A DNA stretch of 64,000 nt from Limnoperna fortunei. Taxonomy: Eukaryota; Mollusca; Bivalvia; Mytilida; Modiolidae. Below, in pieces: positions 34,001 through 40,970 of the stretch (position 1 is the first letter of the stretch; every line of letters begins with the position of its first letter). The notes under the pieces were generated by a model. That model was not told the DNA's origin, did no database searches, and saw only the letters and a list, made by a program, of their open reading frames with translations. The position numbers and the translations under genes are program-made. Where the stretch lies: positions 68,424,993 through 68,488,992 of the forward strand of contig OX104115.1 in NCBI GenBank assembly GCA_944474755.1, read 5' to 3'.

Positions 34001-35434
34001 AGGGTTTTATGTTTTCCGGAGTGCTGGGCGTATCTTGCGTCACTATTGGCTTTCAAATGTTGTTTTCTGTTCAATTGATGGTTAGTTCATGGTCAAGAGG
34101 AAAAATTGAAAAGTTTGTCAAACATATCTATCATACGCTGTTAACTTTCAGAAAGTTATTCAGAATTTTAGTAAGCTACTAGTAAATTGCTTTCTAAATC
34201 ACTGTGTTTGTAATTGAATAGCTCTCCTAATACCGTTAGACTGTGAAATCTGTTTTTCTATCTATTGTAGATCACCACATCTGCAATTTGCGTTACTGTA
34301 GAGCACATTCGCACAGGACTAGTTGCTAAGACACAGCCATCTGCTGTCCGTGTTTACGATTACTATCAACCCTGTAAGTTATTTTATATTTTGTTTTGTA
34401 GTCATTTAACCTTGTAAATGTCACATTAACAAAATATATGTCCAGATTATTTCATTGGTGTTTTATTGGTGAAACTGCATCGAAATCAATAAATCCTTTC
34501 TGTTCCTATAAACTACACTACCAGCTGAAAAGATTCAGAAATGTCGATGTTCCAAACAATTCTTAGAAATTTAACTTCGTGATATTAACTTAATAGTTGT
34601 TGCCAATATTTAGAAAAAACTGTTTAAAATAACATTCGTGATAGAATCTCTCTTTTGTTTTTCTTGCGGACAATACATCATCAGTAAAAATATGTATTTC
34701 TATAAGTCTAATTTGATTTTTTCTTTTAATATAACATCATTTGTAGGACCAAATTAAGTCCTCGAGCAAATCCTTTTGTTACTGATTAAATTCAAATGAC
34801 ATATACTTTATCTAAGATATGATCGAGGAATAAGCTTCAAATCTAGTACATACTTTTCATATTGCTGTTGTTTTATAAGCTCATGTTTAATAGATAGCAC
34901 AATACGTTTTTTAATTCATATATAATTCCTTTCTTAGCTAACCAAGTGACGACATTCTATCAATCGCAGCTACTAAAGAATTCGTCAGTTTGTGACGTTT
35001 GTAAAGATTGTGGCGGCTGCCCATAGTAAGTTAACAGTAACACTTCAAAACAGCTTCATATATATTATGTTTATGTTTTAAAAGTAAAAGTGAGGAAACG
35101 AACGACCAAAAAGTATCGAAATATACTGTAGCGTTATGCAAGTTTTAACTTTAATTGGCATGCGTTAGAGAGCAACATTGGAAATGAAAATAGATAATCA
35201 TTTCCTGAACCTACAATTGTAGATCAACTGAAAAATACCTTTTATTGATACCGGTATTAGATAACTTAATAAATCAATCATGTACCCTTTATTAGCGTTA
35301 ATCAATCGTTACTATCACTGAAGATATTTAATTATAAATACTGATTTTTTGACAAGAATAACGTAAATATTACACAAAAATTACAGAACAGAAATGTTAG
35401 TTGACATTATACTTAAAACACTTTTTGTTTCAGG
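4007..35434 (+). CDS. TEP-A: thioester-containing protein (A2M/C3 family)
   Basis: A secreted thioester protein expected to tag targets covalently and/or trap proteases in innate immunity. Exons: 4005-4056, 4379-4539, 5222-5247, 5532-5685, 5882-5952, 6208-6333, 6935-6974, 7451-7535, 8116-8230, 8967-9191, 9931-10161, 10689-10787, 11494-11556, 11819-12010, 12278-12427, 13220-13408, 16538-16592, one of five exon-19 cassettes, 24633-24750, 25079-25192, 25712-25813, 26206-26334, 26648-26786, 27091-27267, 27673-27754, 28182-28338, 28673-28747, 30588-30765, 31126-31337, 32306-32455, 32803-32865, 33208-33317, 33542-33689, 34271-34373, 34938-35025, then the last stop base in 35434. Phases agree at every junction, giving about 1446 residues with cassette 19b, a normal length for the family. 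Landmarks: signal peptide 1-17, RKKR 636-639, thioester Cys 953 in GCGEQ, His 1067, RBD, Cys-rich end. The start is the ATG opening the signal-peptide exon. The split TAG at the last junction is odd (see exons 36 and 37). Confidence 0.93.
4379..12427 (+). CDS. TEP-A exons 3-16: macroglobulin domains
   Basis: Fourteen exons encode residues 17-596. The opening [13 protein letters not shown] and NILKAS are the usual MG1 strands of A2M/TEP proteins. [18 protein letters not shown] (exon 5) is the MG2 'TDK..YKPGQ' signature, and exon 7 carries [12 protein letters not shown]. Exon 9 opens MG3 ([11 protein letters not shown]), exon 10 continues it ([12 protein letters not shown]), and exon 16 has [12 protein letters not shown] plus [15 protein letters not shown] of MG6. 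Several NxS/T sequons are visible (for example NVT in exon 11 and NAT in exon 12). Exon 4 is a 26-base micro-exon conserved in TEP-B. Domain borders are estimates from family knowledge. Confidence 0.9.
7536..7580 (+). repeat. (TCA)n microsatellite at the exon 9 donor
   Basis: An imperfect tca repeat starts within about ten bases of the donor of TEP-A exon 9. TEP-B has a different simple repeat, (aat)n at 46498-46518, in the same place. Confidence 0.85.
8740..8860 (+). repeat. Interspersed repeat remnant with 'gaaacgcg' motif
   Basis: The block contains ttggtataacgtttggaattttgat, then gatgagctttg, gatgaaacgcgtacc and ttggtatccttg. The same words occur in the same order at 31440-31990. From memory this resembles a repeat very common in mytilid mussels (…gacgaaacgcgcgtctgg…). 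Confidence 0.5.
13220..13408 (+). CDS. TEP-A exon 17: Gly-rich linker with RKKR cleavage site
   Basis: This exon encodes residues 597-659. After [14 protein letters not shown] there is a run of three imperfect GG-hydrophobic repeats ([17 protein letters not shown]), then [16 protein letters not shown] (13337-13348) is a furin-type basic site placed as in C3/C4/C5, where such a site splits the beta and alpha chains, so two-chain processing is inferred. TEP-B exon 17 keeps RKKR but is 12 bases shorter because of a different glycine-repeat count; it is the only common exon that differs in length between the paralogues. Confidence 0.88.
13437..13890 (+). repeat. Bivalve-type interspersed repeat with internal duplication
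   Basis: It starts with a hairpin (tatacccccgcg…gggggtata, 13443-13473) followed by gtccgtccgttctttcgttcg. A segment of about 190 bases beginning agttttctcagcaactactt then occurs twice (from about 13537 and about 13706). A divergent relative is at 63560-63910. The nominal 88-codon ORF across the exon 17 donor is only read-through into this repeat. Confidence 0.7.
14076..14631. repeat. Large fold-back element in TEP-A intron 17
   Basis: The outer arms pair (gaatgaatcttattt…gttggtggtc at 14076-14140 with gacgaccaacat…aagattcattc at 14570-14631), and so do the inner arms (tagcgtttagatattattag at 14241-14260 and its complement at 14530-14551, with ggttgagtagtctcccttcc / ggagacctctcaacc). The left arm has an extra ~90 bases without a partner. 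Confidence 0.8.
15640..15978. repeat. Inverted-repeat element in TEP-A intron 17
   Basis: Two segments pair in opposite orientation: cgtcgttttcaagat near 15648 with atcttgaaaacggcg near 15948, and gatcacgtga…tttagggcac near 15690-15720 with gtaccctaaataaaatcacgtgat near 15906-15930. No ORF of interest lies between them. Similarity is moderate, so it is an old MITE-like insertion. Confidence 0.6.
16538..16592 (+). CDS. TEP-A exon 18: common exon upstream of the cassette array
   Basis: This 55-base exon encodes [18 protein letters not shown] and ends with one base (T) of the next codon, at gat|gtaagt. It is the constitutive splice partner of every cassette. TEP-B exon 18 (58728-58782) has the same length and phase ([18 protein letters not shown]). 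The first cassette follows after only 127 bases. Confidence 0.88.
16720..16870 (+). CDS. TEP-A cassette exon 19a
   Basis: 151 bases; acceptor aattcttag, donor ctgt|gtaaac. It encodes [15 protein letters not shown], a short Pro/Gly stretch, then [16 protein letters not shown]. It has no cysteine. It is the most divergent cassette: FPETWLM instead of FPETWLW, and NLT instead of NKT as the sequon. It supplies GT to the split codon where all other cassettes supply GG (Val instead of Gly at the junction). No counterpart is seen in TEP-B between exon 18 and its first cassette. Confidence 0.82.
17773..17935 (+). CDS. TEP-A cassette exon 19b
   Basis: 163 bases; acceptor tatttcatag, donor ccgg|gtattt. 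It encodes [17 protein letters not shown], a Gly/Asn segment, then [19 protein letters not shown]. It has no cysteine. Its paralogue is the TEP-B cassette at 59558-59732, recognised by the shared RPQM/QPQM-A-x-AGG and NGGGS parts. The family model used for residue numbering in this record contains this cassette. Confidence 0.88.
18229..18768. repeat. Interspersed element with 15-base target duplication
   Basis: The element (18244-18753) starts with (attg)n and 'ggtgtttaacgcccg' and ends 'cggatcccgcacgg'. It is flanked by exact copies of ggactcttataaaga (18229-18243 and 18754-18768), which is target-site-duplication evidence for retroposition. Its inner text (agtcgccttttacgacaagc) is, from memory, widespread in molluscs. 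A partial relative (ccgtattatgacctgacaac) is near 40475. The 68-codon minus-strand ORF inside is not a gene. Confidence 0.85.
20348..20504 (+). CDS. TEP-A cassette exon 19c (CxxC class)
   Basis: 157 bases; acceptor ggttatattggtag, donor ttgg|gtattg. It encodes [19 protein letters not shown], a Met-rich stretch, then [19 protein letters not shown]. It carries a CPNC pair at its start. The acceptor lacks a clear pyrimidine tract, yet the 15 bases before the exon are almost the same as before the TEP-B paralogue at 61975 (cggttatattgatag), so the weak site itself seems conserved. No ATG-initiated ORF covers it, so it is easily missed. Confidence 0.87.
21012..21177 (+). CDS. TEP-A cassette exon 19d, splice donor lost
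   Basis: 166 bases with a usable acceptor (tttatctatag). It encodes [29 protein letters not shown], then [20 protein letters not shown]. Length and phase fit the array. The expected donor (gg|gtat) reads gg|ctat: the +1 base at 21178 is C. Read-through would add YGIAIQC and stop. It is therefore a dying cassette, a truncating terminal exon, an allele or a sequencing error. It is the only cassette with a charged, non-Gly bait, it has no cysteine, and no TEP-B counterpart is visible. Confidence 0.75.
22027..22204 (+). CDS. TEP-A cassette exon 19e (CxxC class)
   Basis: 178 bases; acceptor gtcattaatag, donor ctgg|gtacct. It encodes [16 protein letters not shown], a Gly/Ala-rich bait ([15 protein letters not shown]), then [18 protein letters not shown] and INKTTG. 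The paralogue is TEP-B 63010-63193: the second half is nearly identical there while the Gly-rich half differs in length and sequence. Confidence 0.88.
22205..24632 (+). other. TEP-A intron between last cassette and exon 20
   Basis: 2.4 kb, very AT-rich. I find no further FPETWLW-type cassette on reading it through. The only structure seen is a mini-array of three cggtccg-nn-ttgtc units (23511-23560). Any docking or selector sequences for cassette choice could lie here, but none can be named by eye. Confidence 0.5.
24633..26786 (+). CDS. TEP-A exons 20-24: rest of MG6, MG7 and CUB start
   Basis: Exon 20 (24633-24750) begins with one base completing the cassette's last codon, then [18 protein letters not shown] and GLGISPSS. 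Exon 21 has the family hallmark [19 protein letters not shown] and NVFNYL. Exons 22-24 complete MG7 and lead into the CUB domain ([12 protein letters not shown], then [14 protein letters not shown]). Phases are 2/0, 0/0, 0/0, 0/0 and 0/1. This is the constant part that every cassette must join. Confidence 0.9.
25236..25345 (+). repeat. Decayed SINE fragment
   Basis: A B-box-like word (gtgttcgagactt) followed by actgcgggcagggtgc, and before it gaactgaggttg, align by eye with the tRNA-derived SINE copies at 53781 and 54217. The A box is badly eroded. Confidence 0.55.
27091..27267 (+). CDS. TEP-A exon 25: thioester motif GCGEQ
   Basis: This exon encodes residues 933-991: [15 protein letters not shown], then [24 protein letters not shown] lies at 27147-27161 (Cys 953, Gln 956 in the 19b isoform). 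In this family the Cys and Gln side chains form the reactive thioester, so the protein should be able to bind targets covalently. This is the start of the alpha-helical thioester domain (TED). Confidence 0.95.
27673..28338 (+). CDS. TEP-A exons 26-27: TED with catalytic His
   Basis: Exon 26 (27673-27754) encodes [18 protein letters not shown]. Exon 27 (28182-28338) encodes [28 protein letters not shown], then RVIHTDMQ. The His at 28324-28326 (residue 1067) is 114 residues after the thioester Cys and aligns with the catalytic His of C3 (VIHQEM). By family rule this favours reaction with hydroxyl groups, such as those on microbial sugars. Confidence 0.88.
28673..32455 (+). CDS. TEP-A exons 28-31: rest of TED and second CUB half
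   Basis: Exons 28673-28747 ([19 protein letters not shown]), 30588-30765 ([14 protein letters not shown], an alpha-toroid helix pattern), 31126-31337 ([26 protein letters not shown]) and 32306-32455 ([13 protein letters not shown], the end of TED, then CUB strands). A His/Gln/Thr-rich insert ([15 protein letters not shown]) at the start of exon 30 is not part of the usual core and probably forms a surface loop. Confidence 0.88.
29490..29606. repeat. Short inverted repeat in TEP-A intron 28
   Basis: The arms 29490-29522 and 29575-29606 pair imperfectly (ggggatactataagttatat against the complement of the right arm). It lies in the 1.84 kb intron 28748-30587, where I see nothing else definable. 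Confidence 0.65.
31440..31990 (+). repeat. 'gaaacgcgcgtc' repeat interrupted by a SINE
   Basis: The left part (31440-31519) shares ttggtataacgtttt-gaaattttgatgataa with 8720-8755. The right part (31792-31990) has ttggtatccttgatg and gggcgaaacgcgcgtctg. The SINE at 31530-31781 splits it, so this repeat is older than the SINE. Confidence 0.6.
31520..31791 (-). repeat. tRNA-derived SINE with 10-base target duplication
   Basis: The element (31530-31781, - strand) has a tRNA-like head (ggtgcctcggtggcagttaag), a body with the words ttaattgacaaggattgcca and gacgccatgatatagctg, and an (caaa)n tail. It is flanked by exact cacttgatta copies at 31520-31529 and 31782-31791. It is the best dated insertion of this family in the window. 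Confidence 0.88.
32803..33317 (+). CDS. TEP-A exons 32-33: end of CUB and start of receptor-binding domain
   Basis: Exon 32 (32803-32865) encodes [21 protein letters not shown], and exon 33 (33208-33317) [18 protein letters not shown] and KVKTCTR. The 'GhGxAlvxVsv.fN' pattern is the conserved strand before the C-terminal MG8 domain in A2M and TEPs. The cysteine in exon 33 probably pairs inside MG8. Confidence 0.85.
32939..33180 (+). repeat. (TTTAA)n array in TEP-A intron 32
   Basis: About 180 bases of almost pure pentanucleotide TTTAA are followed by (TTTTA)n and degenerate units. The array ends less than 30 bases before the exon 33 acceptor (tttgtccttag|, 33207) and makes up most of the 342-base intron. 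Confidence 0.95.
33542..35025 (+). CDS. TEP-A exons 34-36: receptor-binding domain and Cys-rich end
   Basis: Exon 34 (33542-33689) encodes [17 protein letters not shown], as in A2M receptor-binding domains (SNMVIVDVKMLSGF-like). Exon 35 (34271-34373) encodes [19 protein letters not shown], then VRVYDYYQP. Exon 36 (34938-35025) ends [13 protein letters not shown], four cysteines in CxxCxxCxxC spacing. A C-terminal cysteine cluster is known from insect TEPs, though the exact spacing differs. The last two bases (TA) begin a split stop codon, and the donor is ata|gtaagt. Confidence 0.85.
33766..33848 (-). repeat. Truncated SINE 3' tail
   Basis: The words ggtgttcaacgcc, agcaatttttcagctatatc and atggcgtccagttttta match the 3' part of the complete SINE copies. 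The tRNA-like head is missing, as usual for 5'-truncated retroposed copies. Confidence 0.7.
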
Positions 35435-35560
35435 TTGCCTGAACAAGTGTGGACTATAAAAACTATAAACCTATCAGGGTTTGTGATTCTTTGTTATCTG
35501 TTGGTGGTATTATATTTGCTTTTAATAAAATAAATTTTTATATTTAAGAATGTGGTATAT
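35434..35560 (+). other. TEP-A exon 37: last stop base, 3' UTR and poly(A) signal
   Basis: It follows the acceptor tttgtttcag (35433). Its first base completes TAG with the TA of exon 36, so translation should end here. Reading on in the same frame gives 32 more codons that start LPEQVWTIKT and end in a hydrophobic stretch (GFVILCYLLVVLYLLLIK), with TAA at 35531. Overlapping AATAAA signals are at 35524-35534. If the stop is real, this is 3' UTR; the anchor-like tail is described as a finding. Confidence 0.65.
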
Positions 35561-36554
35561 TTACTGATAGATAATGTCCATGAAAAAGGAGTTCATGGTA
35601 AAATATACAAGTGTAATGAAAAAATTTTTTCCACAATATACGATTGCATTCTTAGTCAAACAAGAAATAGGTAATCAAAACACATGCAAAAAGTATAGGG
35701 ACGATTCATGATTCAAACAAACATTATTCAATGCATGGAATGCAGCAAATAGAAAAACTTCAACGGGAACTGTGCATAAAACTTTAATTGTAGTGTAGAG
35801 TAATTAACGGAGAACCGTTATAATAAACAATTTTGTTTATATACCACAGACACGAATATTTTATCGAACATTACATGAAACAAGTTGTTGAACATCCCAT
35901 TAAACAAAAGAGCATTTTTACAAGAAATTAAGCAGCTTTTCTGAAAGAAACGTCTAAAGAAAATAATATAAAGTTTGGATTTCATTAAGAATATAAGATT
36001 CCATTGCTAGATTTTGACAACTTGTTTTAAAAAGAGGAGCTTCGATTACGATTCTTTAAGGCAGTAAGACATGTATCGTCACTTACGAGCCTGTTAACAC
36101 TGGGATGAGGGTAATGATGCGTGGCTGATTTTACTCTTATTTGACATGGATTGCCAGTTGATGTACCGAAGTCATGAGGTTTGCACCAAAATGTCTGGCT
36201 TTCTCTTCGAATGAAAACTTGTTCGCCACGAATAGCTTCAAAATTGCTAAAAGTAGCGTCACTATATTAAAAACTATAAATATAAAATAATCGAAATTTA
36301 TAGTTTATTAAACCATACAGGCACATTACTAACGTGTATTCAAAAAGTTCTCACTTCGTAAGCTTTCTGAGCATTCGTCGTATTACAAATGAGATCTTTG
36401 GTCCATACTTATTTTCAGAACATTTTGTTTCGTACAGAGATTCTCATGTTTGCTTATTGGCTAAATGCTGAATTATTTTAAAAATATATTGCATACGTCA
36501 CAGTTTAACTTGTCACAAAAAGAAACAAAATATTGTAAATAAATCGTTAAAAAA

Positions 36555-37247
36555 ACACACACACACGCACAAAACAAGAAACACAATTAATTATATTATT
36601 GATGTCGAACACTCACAAAAAATGTCTTCTCAGTCACATCTTTTTATGTTGTTGAAGTTTTCTTTCTCTTACCTAAACCTTTTCTAGAATTTGACAATTT
36701 TGATTGGTTGAAAACCAACACAATTTATGTCAGTTTAAAACAAAATAGATGATTTTATTTTTTTACTTTGAACTTTCCATTTTTGTTTGGTGATCTGCAT
36801 ATGAATTTTTTATTTTCCAAATACATCATATAGATAATTAGCCATGTGCTTGTTTATATAAATATAGGAATTAAGAAACAAACGAATTGTCAATTTATCA
36901 ACATCCGGGGTAGTCATAATTCAGTAAGAAGAAATGAAAATAGCTAGGACACGCAGAATAAATCAGCAGTTATTTGTGACAGATATTCCGTTTGTCAGCT
37001 ATTTTTTAATTTATGTTTCATGTAGTGGTTGTAGAATTTTGTAGAATCTTGCACTTTGAACCCCAGATTAAGTAGTTTTATGTCAGCTGACCCCATTTAA
37101 TTAGGAAAATAAAAAATTCATATGCAGATCACCACACAAAAATGTAAAGTTCACAGTAAAAAAATACGCCGTGACGTGACTGAGAAGACATTTTTTTTAG
37201 TGTTCGACACCAATAATATAATTTATTGTGTTTCTTGTGTGTGTGTT
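36555..37247. repeat. Intergenic fold-back element (~0.7 kb)
   Basis: The outer arms 36555-36636 and about 37166-37247 pair (aaacaagaaacacaatta and gtcgaacact…gtcttctcagtcac against their complements). The inner arms 36770-36818 and 37103-37152 pair too (gtgatctgcatatgaatttt). The left arm carries about 130 bases between the two paired blocks that the right arm lacks, a later insertion or a deletion on the right. Confidence 0.8.
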
Positions 37248-38234
37248 CGTTTAAAGGAACAATCAAAAGTCTACATTCAGACAGACAAAAAGAACTAAAT
37301 AAAAAAAACAACAAAATGAAAAACACAAAGTGTTCTCAGGTGCCTCGCACGAGTAAACAGTGCCAGCCTTTCAGACATCCGTCGAATTACTTTGTCATGT
37401 ACAGGATAAAGACCTTGTATAGAAAATACTATCTATGCATCAGCGAAAATGACTGATCGTATTTTAGGGAAAGAATTTCACAAAATGATCAACCAAGTAT
37501 TGTTGACGACTTAATGCCGATCACAAGATCTACCATAAAGAATAAGCTGTGAAATGCAAACACCATATGCCGGTGATGCTGGCATGTTGCAATCGACGAA
37601 GTTGACTATAAGTATATTGAAGTAATAAGGTTACTTAATTTCGCTACCTTATTTATAAAGCTAACCCTCGTTACGTTGTTTTGAATTCTATTTCACGTAC
37701 GTTAATTTTTAATGTTATCCTTTTATCCTAAACACCATTTCTTTTTTAAAGTTTCTCATCCGCTTTCGCAGTTAACGTTTAATAAAAAATACATATATAA
37801 TTTACAAAATGAAATCTCTGATAATTCTAATTACGGTTTTTAGATTTTATAGAAACACGTTGTATGCGAAGTTATTAAACTAGTTTAATATTTATAAATC
37901 CCATAAGCACAATTTCAAAACAATTGTATTAACATGAAACAAATTATAAGTAAAGGTAGAACTAATTTTGGTATTTTATGCTTCACTTTAGCATCAACTG
38001 ATTAGTTTTAAGGTGAAGGTTGAAAAATAAGAAAAACGTTTATATATATAAATATATATTTAGTAATACAATATAATTGCATAATCAGAATTTAATTTGA
38101 TTGAGGTCATATTATTTATGGCTGATATTGATTTGTAAAGAGTATCCTTCTAAATGCGATTTTATTTTTTGCGATTTGCTCAAGCAAAATACACATTTTT
38201 CAGACAGCATTGAACAGCTTTAATCACATTAAAC

Positions 38235-38528
38235 TGTTAATATACATTTGCGCACTCATGAAGCTTTATGACAGAAATAAATTGTTAGTTTTTATTTATA
38301 CTTTATGCGTATATTATATTCTGCAATGTCTTAACAATACTATTATCGAAATATCGAACTTTTTTCAACAATTACAGCAGTTGTTAATATACATTTGCGC
38401 ACTCATGAACCTTATTGACAGAAATAAATTGTTAGTTTTTATTTATACTTTATGCGTATATTATATTCTGCAATGTCTTAACAATACTATTATCGAAATA
38501 TCGAACTTTTTTCAACAATTACAGCAGT
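38235..38528 (+). repeat. 147-base tandem duplication
   Basis: Two copies (38235-38381 and 38382-38528) differ by only a few bases (gaagctttatg against gaaccttattg). Because 147 is a multiple of three, an ORF of 108 codons stays open across both, but its codons look like AT-rich non-coding DNA, so no gene is called. Confidence 0.92.
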
Positions 38529-38751
38529 TGTTATAACTTTTCATTCGCCAATCATGATGAACAGCATAAATTATTTCCTTTAGAGAATTTACTATAATTA
38601 TCACTTGCAGAGAAATGTACTGACGACATGCCGTATAGATAACACTTTAGTGAGTGGCATGTAAAATAAAGGAATAGTTTAGACATGAAATTTATATAAA
38701 TAACTTTTTAATATCATTGACTATAATCATGTCACGTAGCGAATAAAAGAA

Positions 38752-38870
38752 CGCATTTAAATATACAACTGAATGAGAAGTTTGTTAATTTCAAAATCAC
38801 TGGCGAATTAACAAACGCATTTTAATATTAAACTGAATGAGAAGTTTGTTAATGTCATAATCACTCGTAT
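38752..38870 (+). repeat. 64-base imperfect tandem repeat
   Basis: The text aactgaatgagaagtttgtt occurs twice with a 64-base period, with cgcattt before it in both copies. It lies just upstream of the Ly6-like fragment. Confidence 0.8.
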
Positions 38871-38935
38871 ACCCGGCTGTAATATGTATCCAAAGAAACA
38901 TAAATTACATCTATTTTACTAAATATATTCGTCAA

Positions 38936-39542
38936 ATGCATCTGTTTTCGTATATTTCTTCTTTATTTCATTTTCTTATGTTTATTTTGTACGATCTTGT
39001 CAGTATTTTGATGTATTCTTTGGAATCAACATGTTACTTATAAGTTGTAAAGTGCATGGATAAGACATTATTTCGTTGTTCTAAACTTAAAGTTGTTATA
39101 GATGTTATAGATAAAATATCCAACAAAGAAGGATTTTATAAGTACATTGTACGCGGTTGTATGTCCATACGATCTTGTCTAAACAACTGCATATTATATT
39201 GCGTACATTAAATTCTGTTTATTTTGATGTAAATGGTTCTCTGTGGAACAAAAACTCTCGTCAATAATATCATCTTTAATGTAGTAGCCATTTGATTTTC
39301 TGTTTTATTTAATTTTTAATGTAGAATCTATAAGCAGATTATACAACAGTGTTAGTTTTGAAATTTCATATCACTTTGGATATTGTAAAGAGCAGCTTGT
39401 TTGTGGAGGAGACACTGCAAGAAATATATGTATTAATCACAAAATAAAGTTTTGCTGTGAGATTAATTTTTGTAACAAATGTTATACGCAATTTGATTTT
39501 CAATTTGGGCATTTAAAGCAACATAAAAATACACAGAAATAA
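38936..39542 (+). pseudogene. Ly6/uPAR (three-finger)-like gene fragment, probably broken
   Basis: From ATG 38936 a hydrophobic leader runs to SLESTCYL and a stop (39041). In the same frame a second open stretch has VVKCMDKTLFRC, then YIVRGCMSIRSCLNNC, to a stop at 39209. In another frame, 39283-39539 gives CKEQLVCGGDTARNIC, then KIKFCCEINFCNKC. The CC-x4-CN ending and the spaced earlier cysteines are the Ly6/uPAR signature. The frame change would fit an intron, but I could not find a clean donor/acceptor pair, and the early stop suggests decay. Family members are small secreted or GPI-linked proteins; no function is claimed. Confidence 0.45.
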
Positions 39543-40454
39543 AACTTTTAGATAAATCTTATTAATAAAATAAAAATAATACAAAACAATAAATAGATAA
39601 TCCTATGAAGTATAAATCACACAAAATAATAATGGTTATCAACTAAGTTATCCTACAGTCACGTTTGGTTTCCTCATCTATTCATGAAATCCTTTGCCTA
39701 TTAAAAAATTCACGGTGCTGTAATGGAAACCGTAAAAATTTAACAACTGAAAGGGGTCTATTGCAATTAATTATATTTAAATATAATTGTATAAAACATA
39801 AGAGTTGCTCATTTGTTACAAAAAAGTAAGGTTTTATATAGGTTATAAGAATTTTAAAGATTCTGATAGAGGAACTAAAAATGAAAGGTCAGTGGCTTAT
39901 TTTTTGTATAGATACGATGCAAGAAAACATCCCGGGCTTTCTTCTATTTTTAATATAATTTGTTTATAAAGGCTACAAACAACAAGAAATTTAAATAAGT
40001 AACCTTTAAGGTCAGAAGTCTGACAAAACATTACTAAACATGACCAGCGATAATCCTTAATTTTAATACTTCTAAAGCTTTTCTTTGTACCGCAGGCTTT
40101 TTGCCTCAATTCGGAGTTTGTCACATGCCTACTACTTTAAATTCTTGTTACCTTATCGGGTGTCTTACTATGTTTTACAATCTACTATTCATAAAGATGT
40201 ACTTGTAATAGGTAAACTAAAACAATTTGGTATAACTTTAACGTTTGCAATTACAATATTAAATACAATATAAAAATACATACAAACATTTAATTTAGTA
40301 CGAAAATGATACTGAACTATATTTCACATAAAATAAATGAATACTTGATTATTTCATTGTTTTACATCTAGAGAAGAATATTGCAGTTGTAGTAAGGACG
40401 CAAACGCTTATTCTAATCGACATCTTCTTTGTACTATAAAAACACGTTAACCAC

Positions 40455-40600
40455 TATAGTCCGCGATAAGGCCTTCCGTATTATGACCTGACAACGCCCA
40501 CAAGAGTGAGCATCACATATTCGCCACATGGGGACGCACTGAAAAGATCTCCGGAACGAGCAATTTAAACCCGTATAGAATTGTTCCATCCCATACAATA
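40455..40600. repeat. Fragment related to the 18244-18753 element
   Basis: The words ggccttccgtattatgacctgacaac and cgccacatggggacgcac are shared, with changes, with 18555-18640. Ends are not visible. Confidence 0.45.
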
Positions 40601-40719
40601 GACAAACTGAAAACAATGAAATGTTTTGCGCGAATTGTTTTGTTGTGATTTAAAAATAATCGAGAACAGAGATTTTGTTCATTACAACTGTCCGTTTGTG
40701 AGGTCAGTGTTGAAACGCT

Positions 40720-40970
40720 TTTACAGAAACAAGGACACCTTGAATCTTTTAAAGCCCTGCTTAGATCCTATATTTTAAAAGCTTAATAACCGTATGTGTC
40801 CTAAATTTCGTTTTGTATTTGAAATATCATCTAAATAAACAAAAACCAATAAAAACTCAATGACATGCACTCAATCTTGATAATTTTAGAGATAAACAAT
40901 CTACGGATTCCAAAATCTCTAAGAAGATTCGGTTATTTAGTAGGTATAAATAGTTTTCACTCTGAAGACA
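40720..40970 (+). promoter_or_regulatory. TEP-B promoter with TATA box
   Basis: TATAAATAG lies at 40945-40953. The upstream block matches the TEP-A promoter over roughly 250 bases (gacatgcactcaatc, gataaacaatctacggattcc, gattcggttattta). A non-coding leader follows, ending at agag|gtaagg (40994/40995). Confidence 0.7.

Larger units (their letters stand above)
35561..40690. other. Region between TEP-A and TEP-B (overview)
   Basis: About 5.1 kb of AT-rich DNA between the TEP-A poly(A) signal and the TEP-B promoter. It contains the fold-back element, two tandem duplications and the Ly6-like fragment listed above. I see nothing supportable in 35561-36550, 37250-38200 and 39545-40430; ORFs there are short and of random composition. 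Confidence 0.5.

Noticed and set aside
38210..38536. ORF of 108 codons on +
   Set aside because: It is created by the 147-base tandem duplication; composition is that of AT-rich non-coding DNA and no domain is recognisable.
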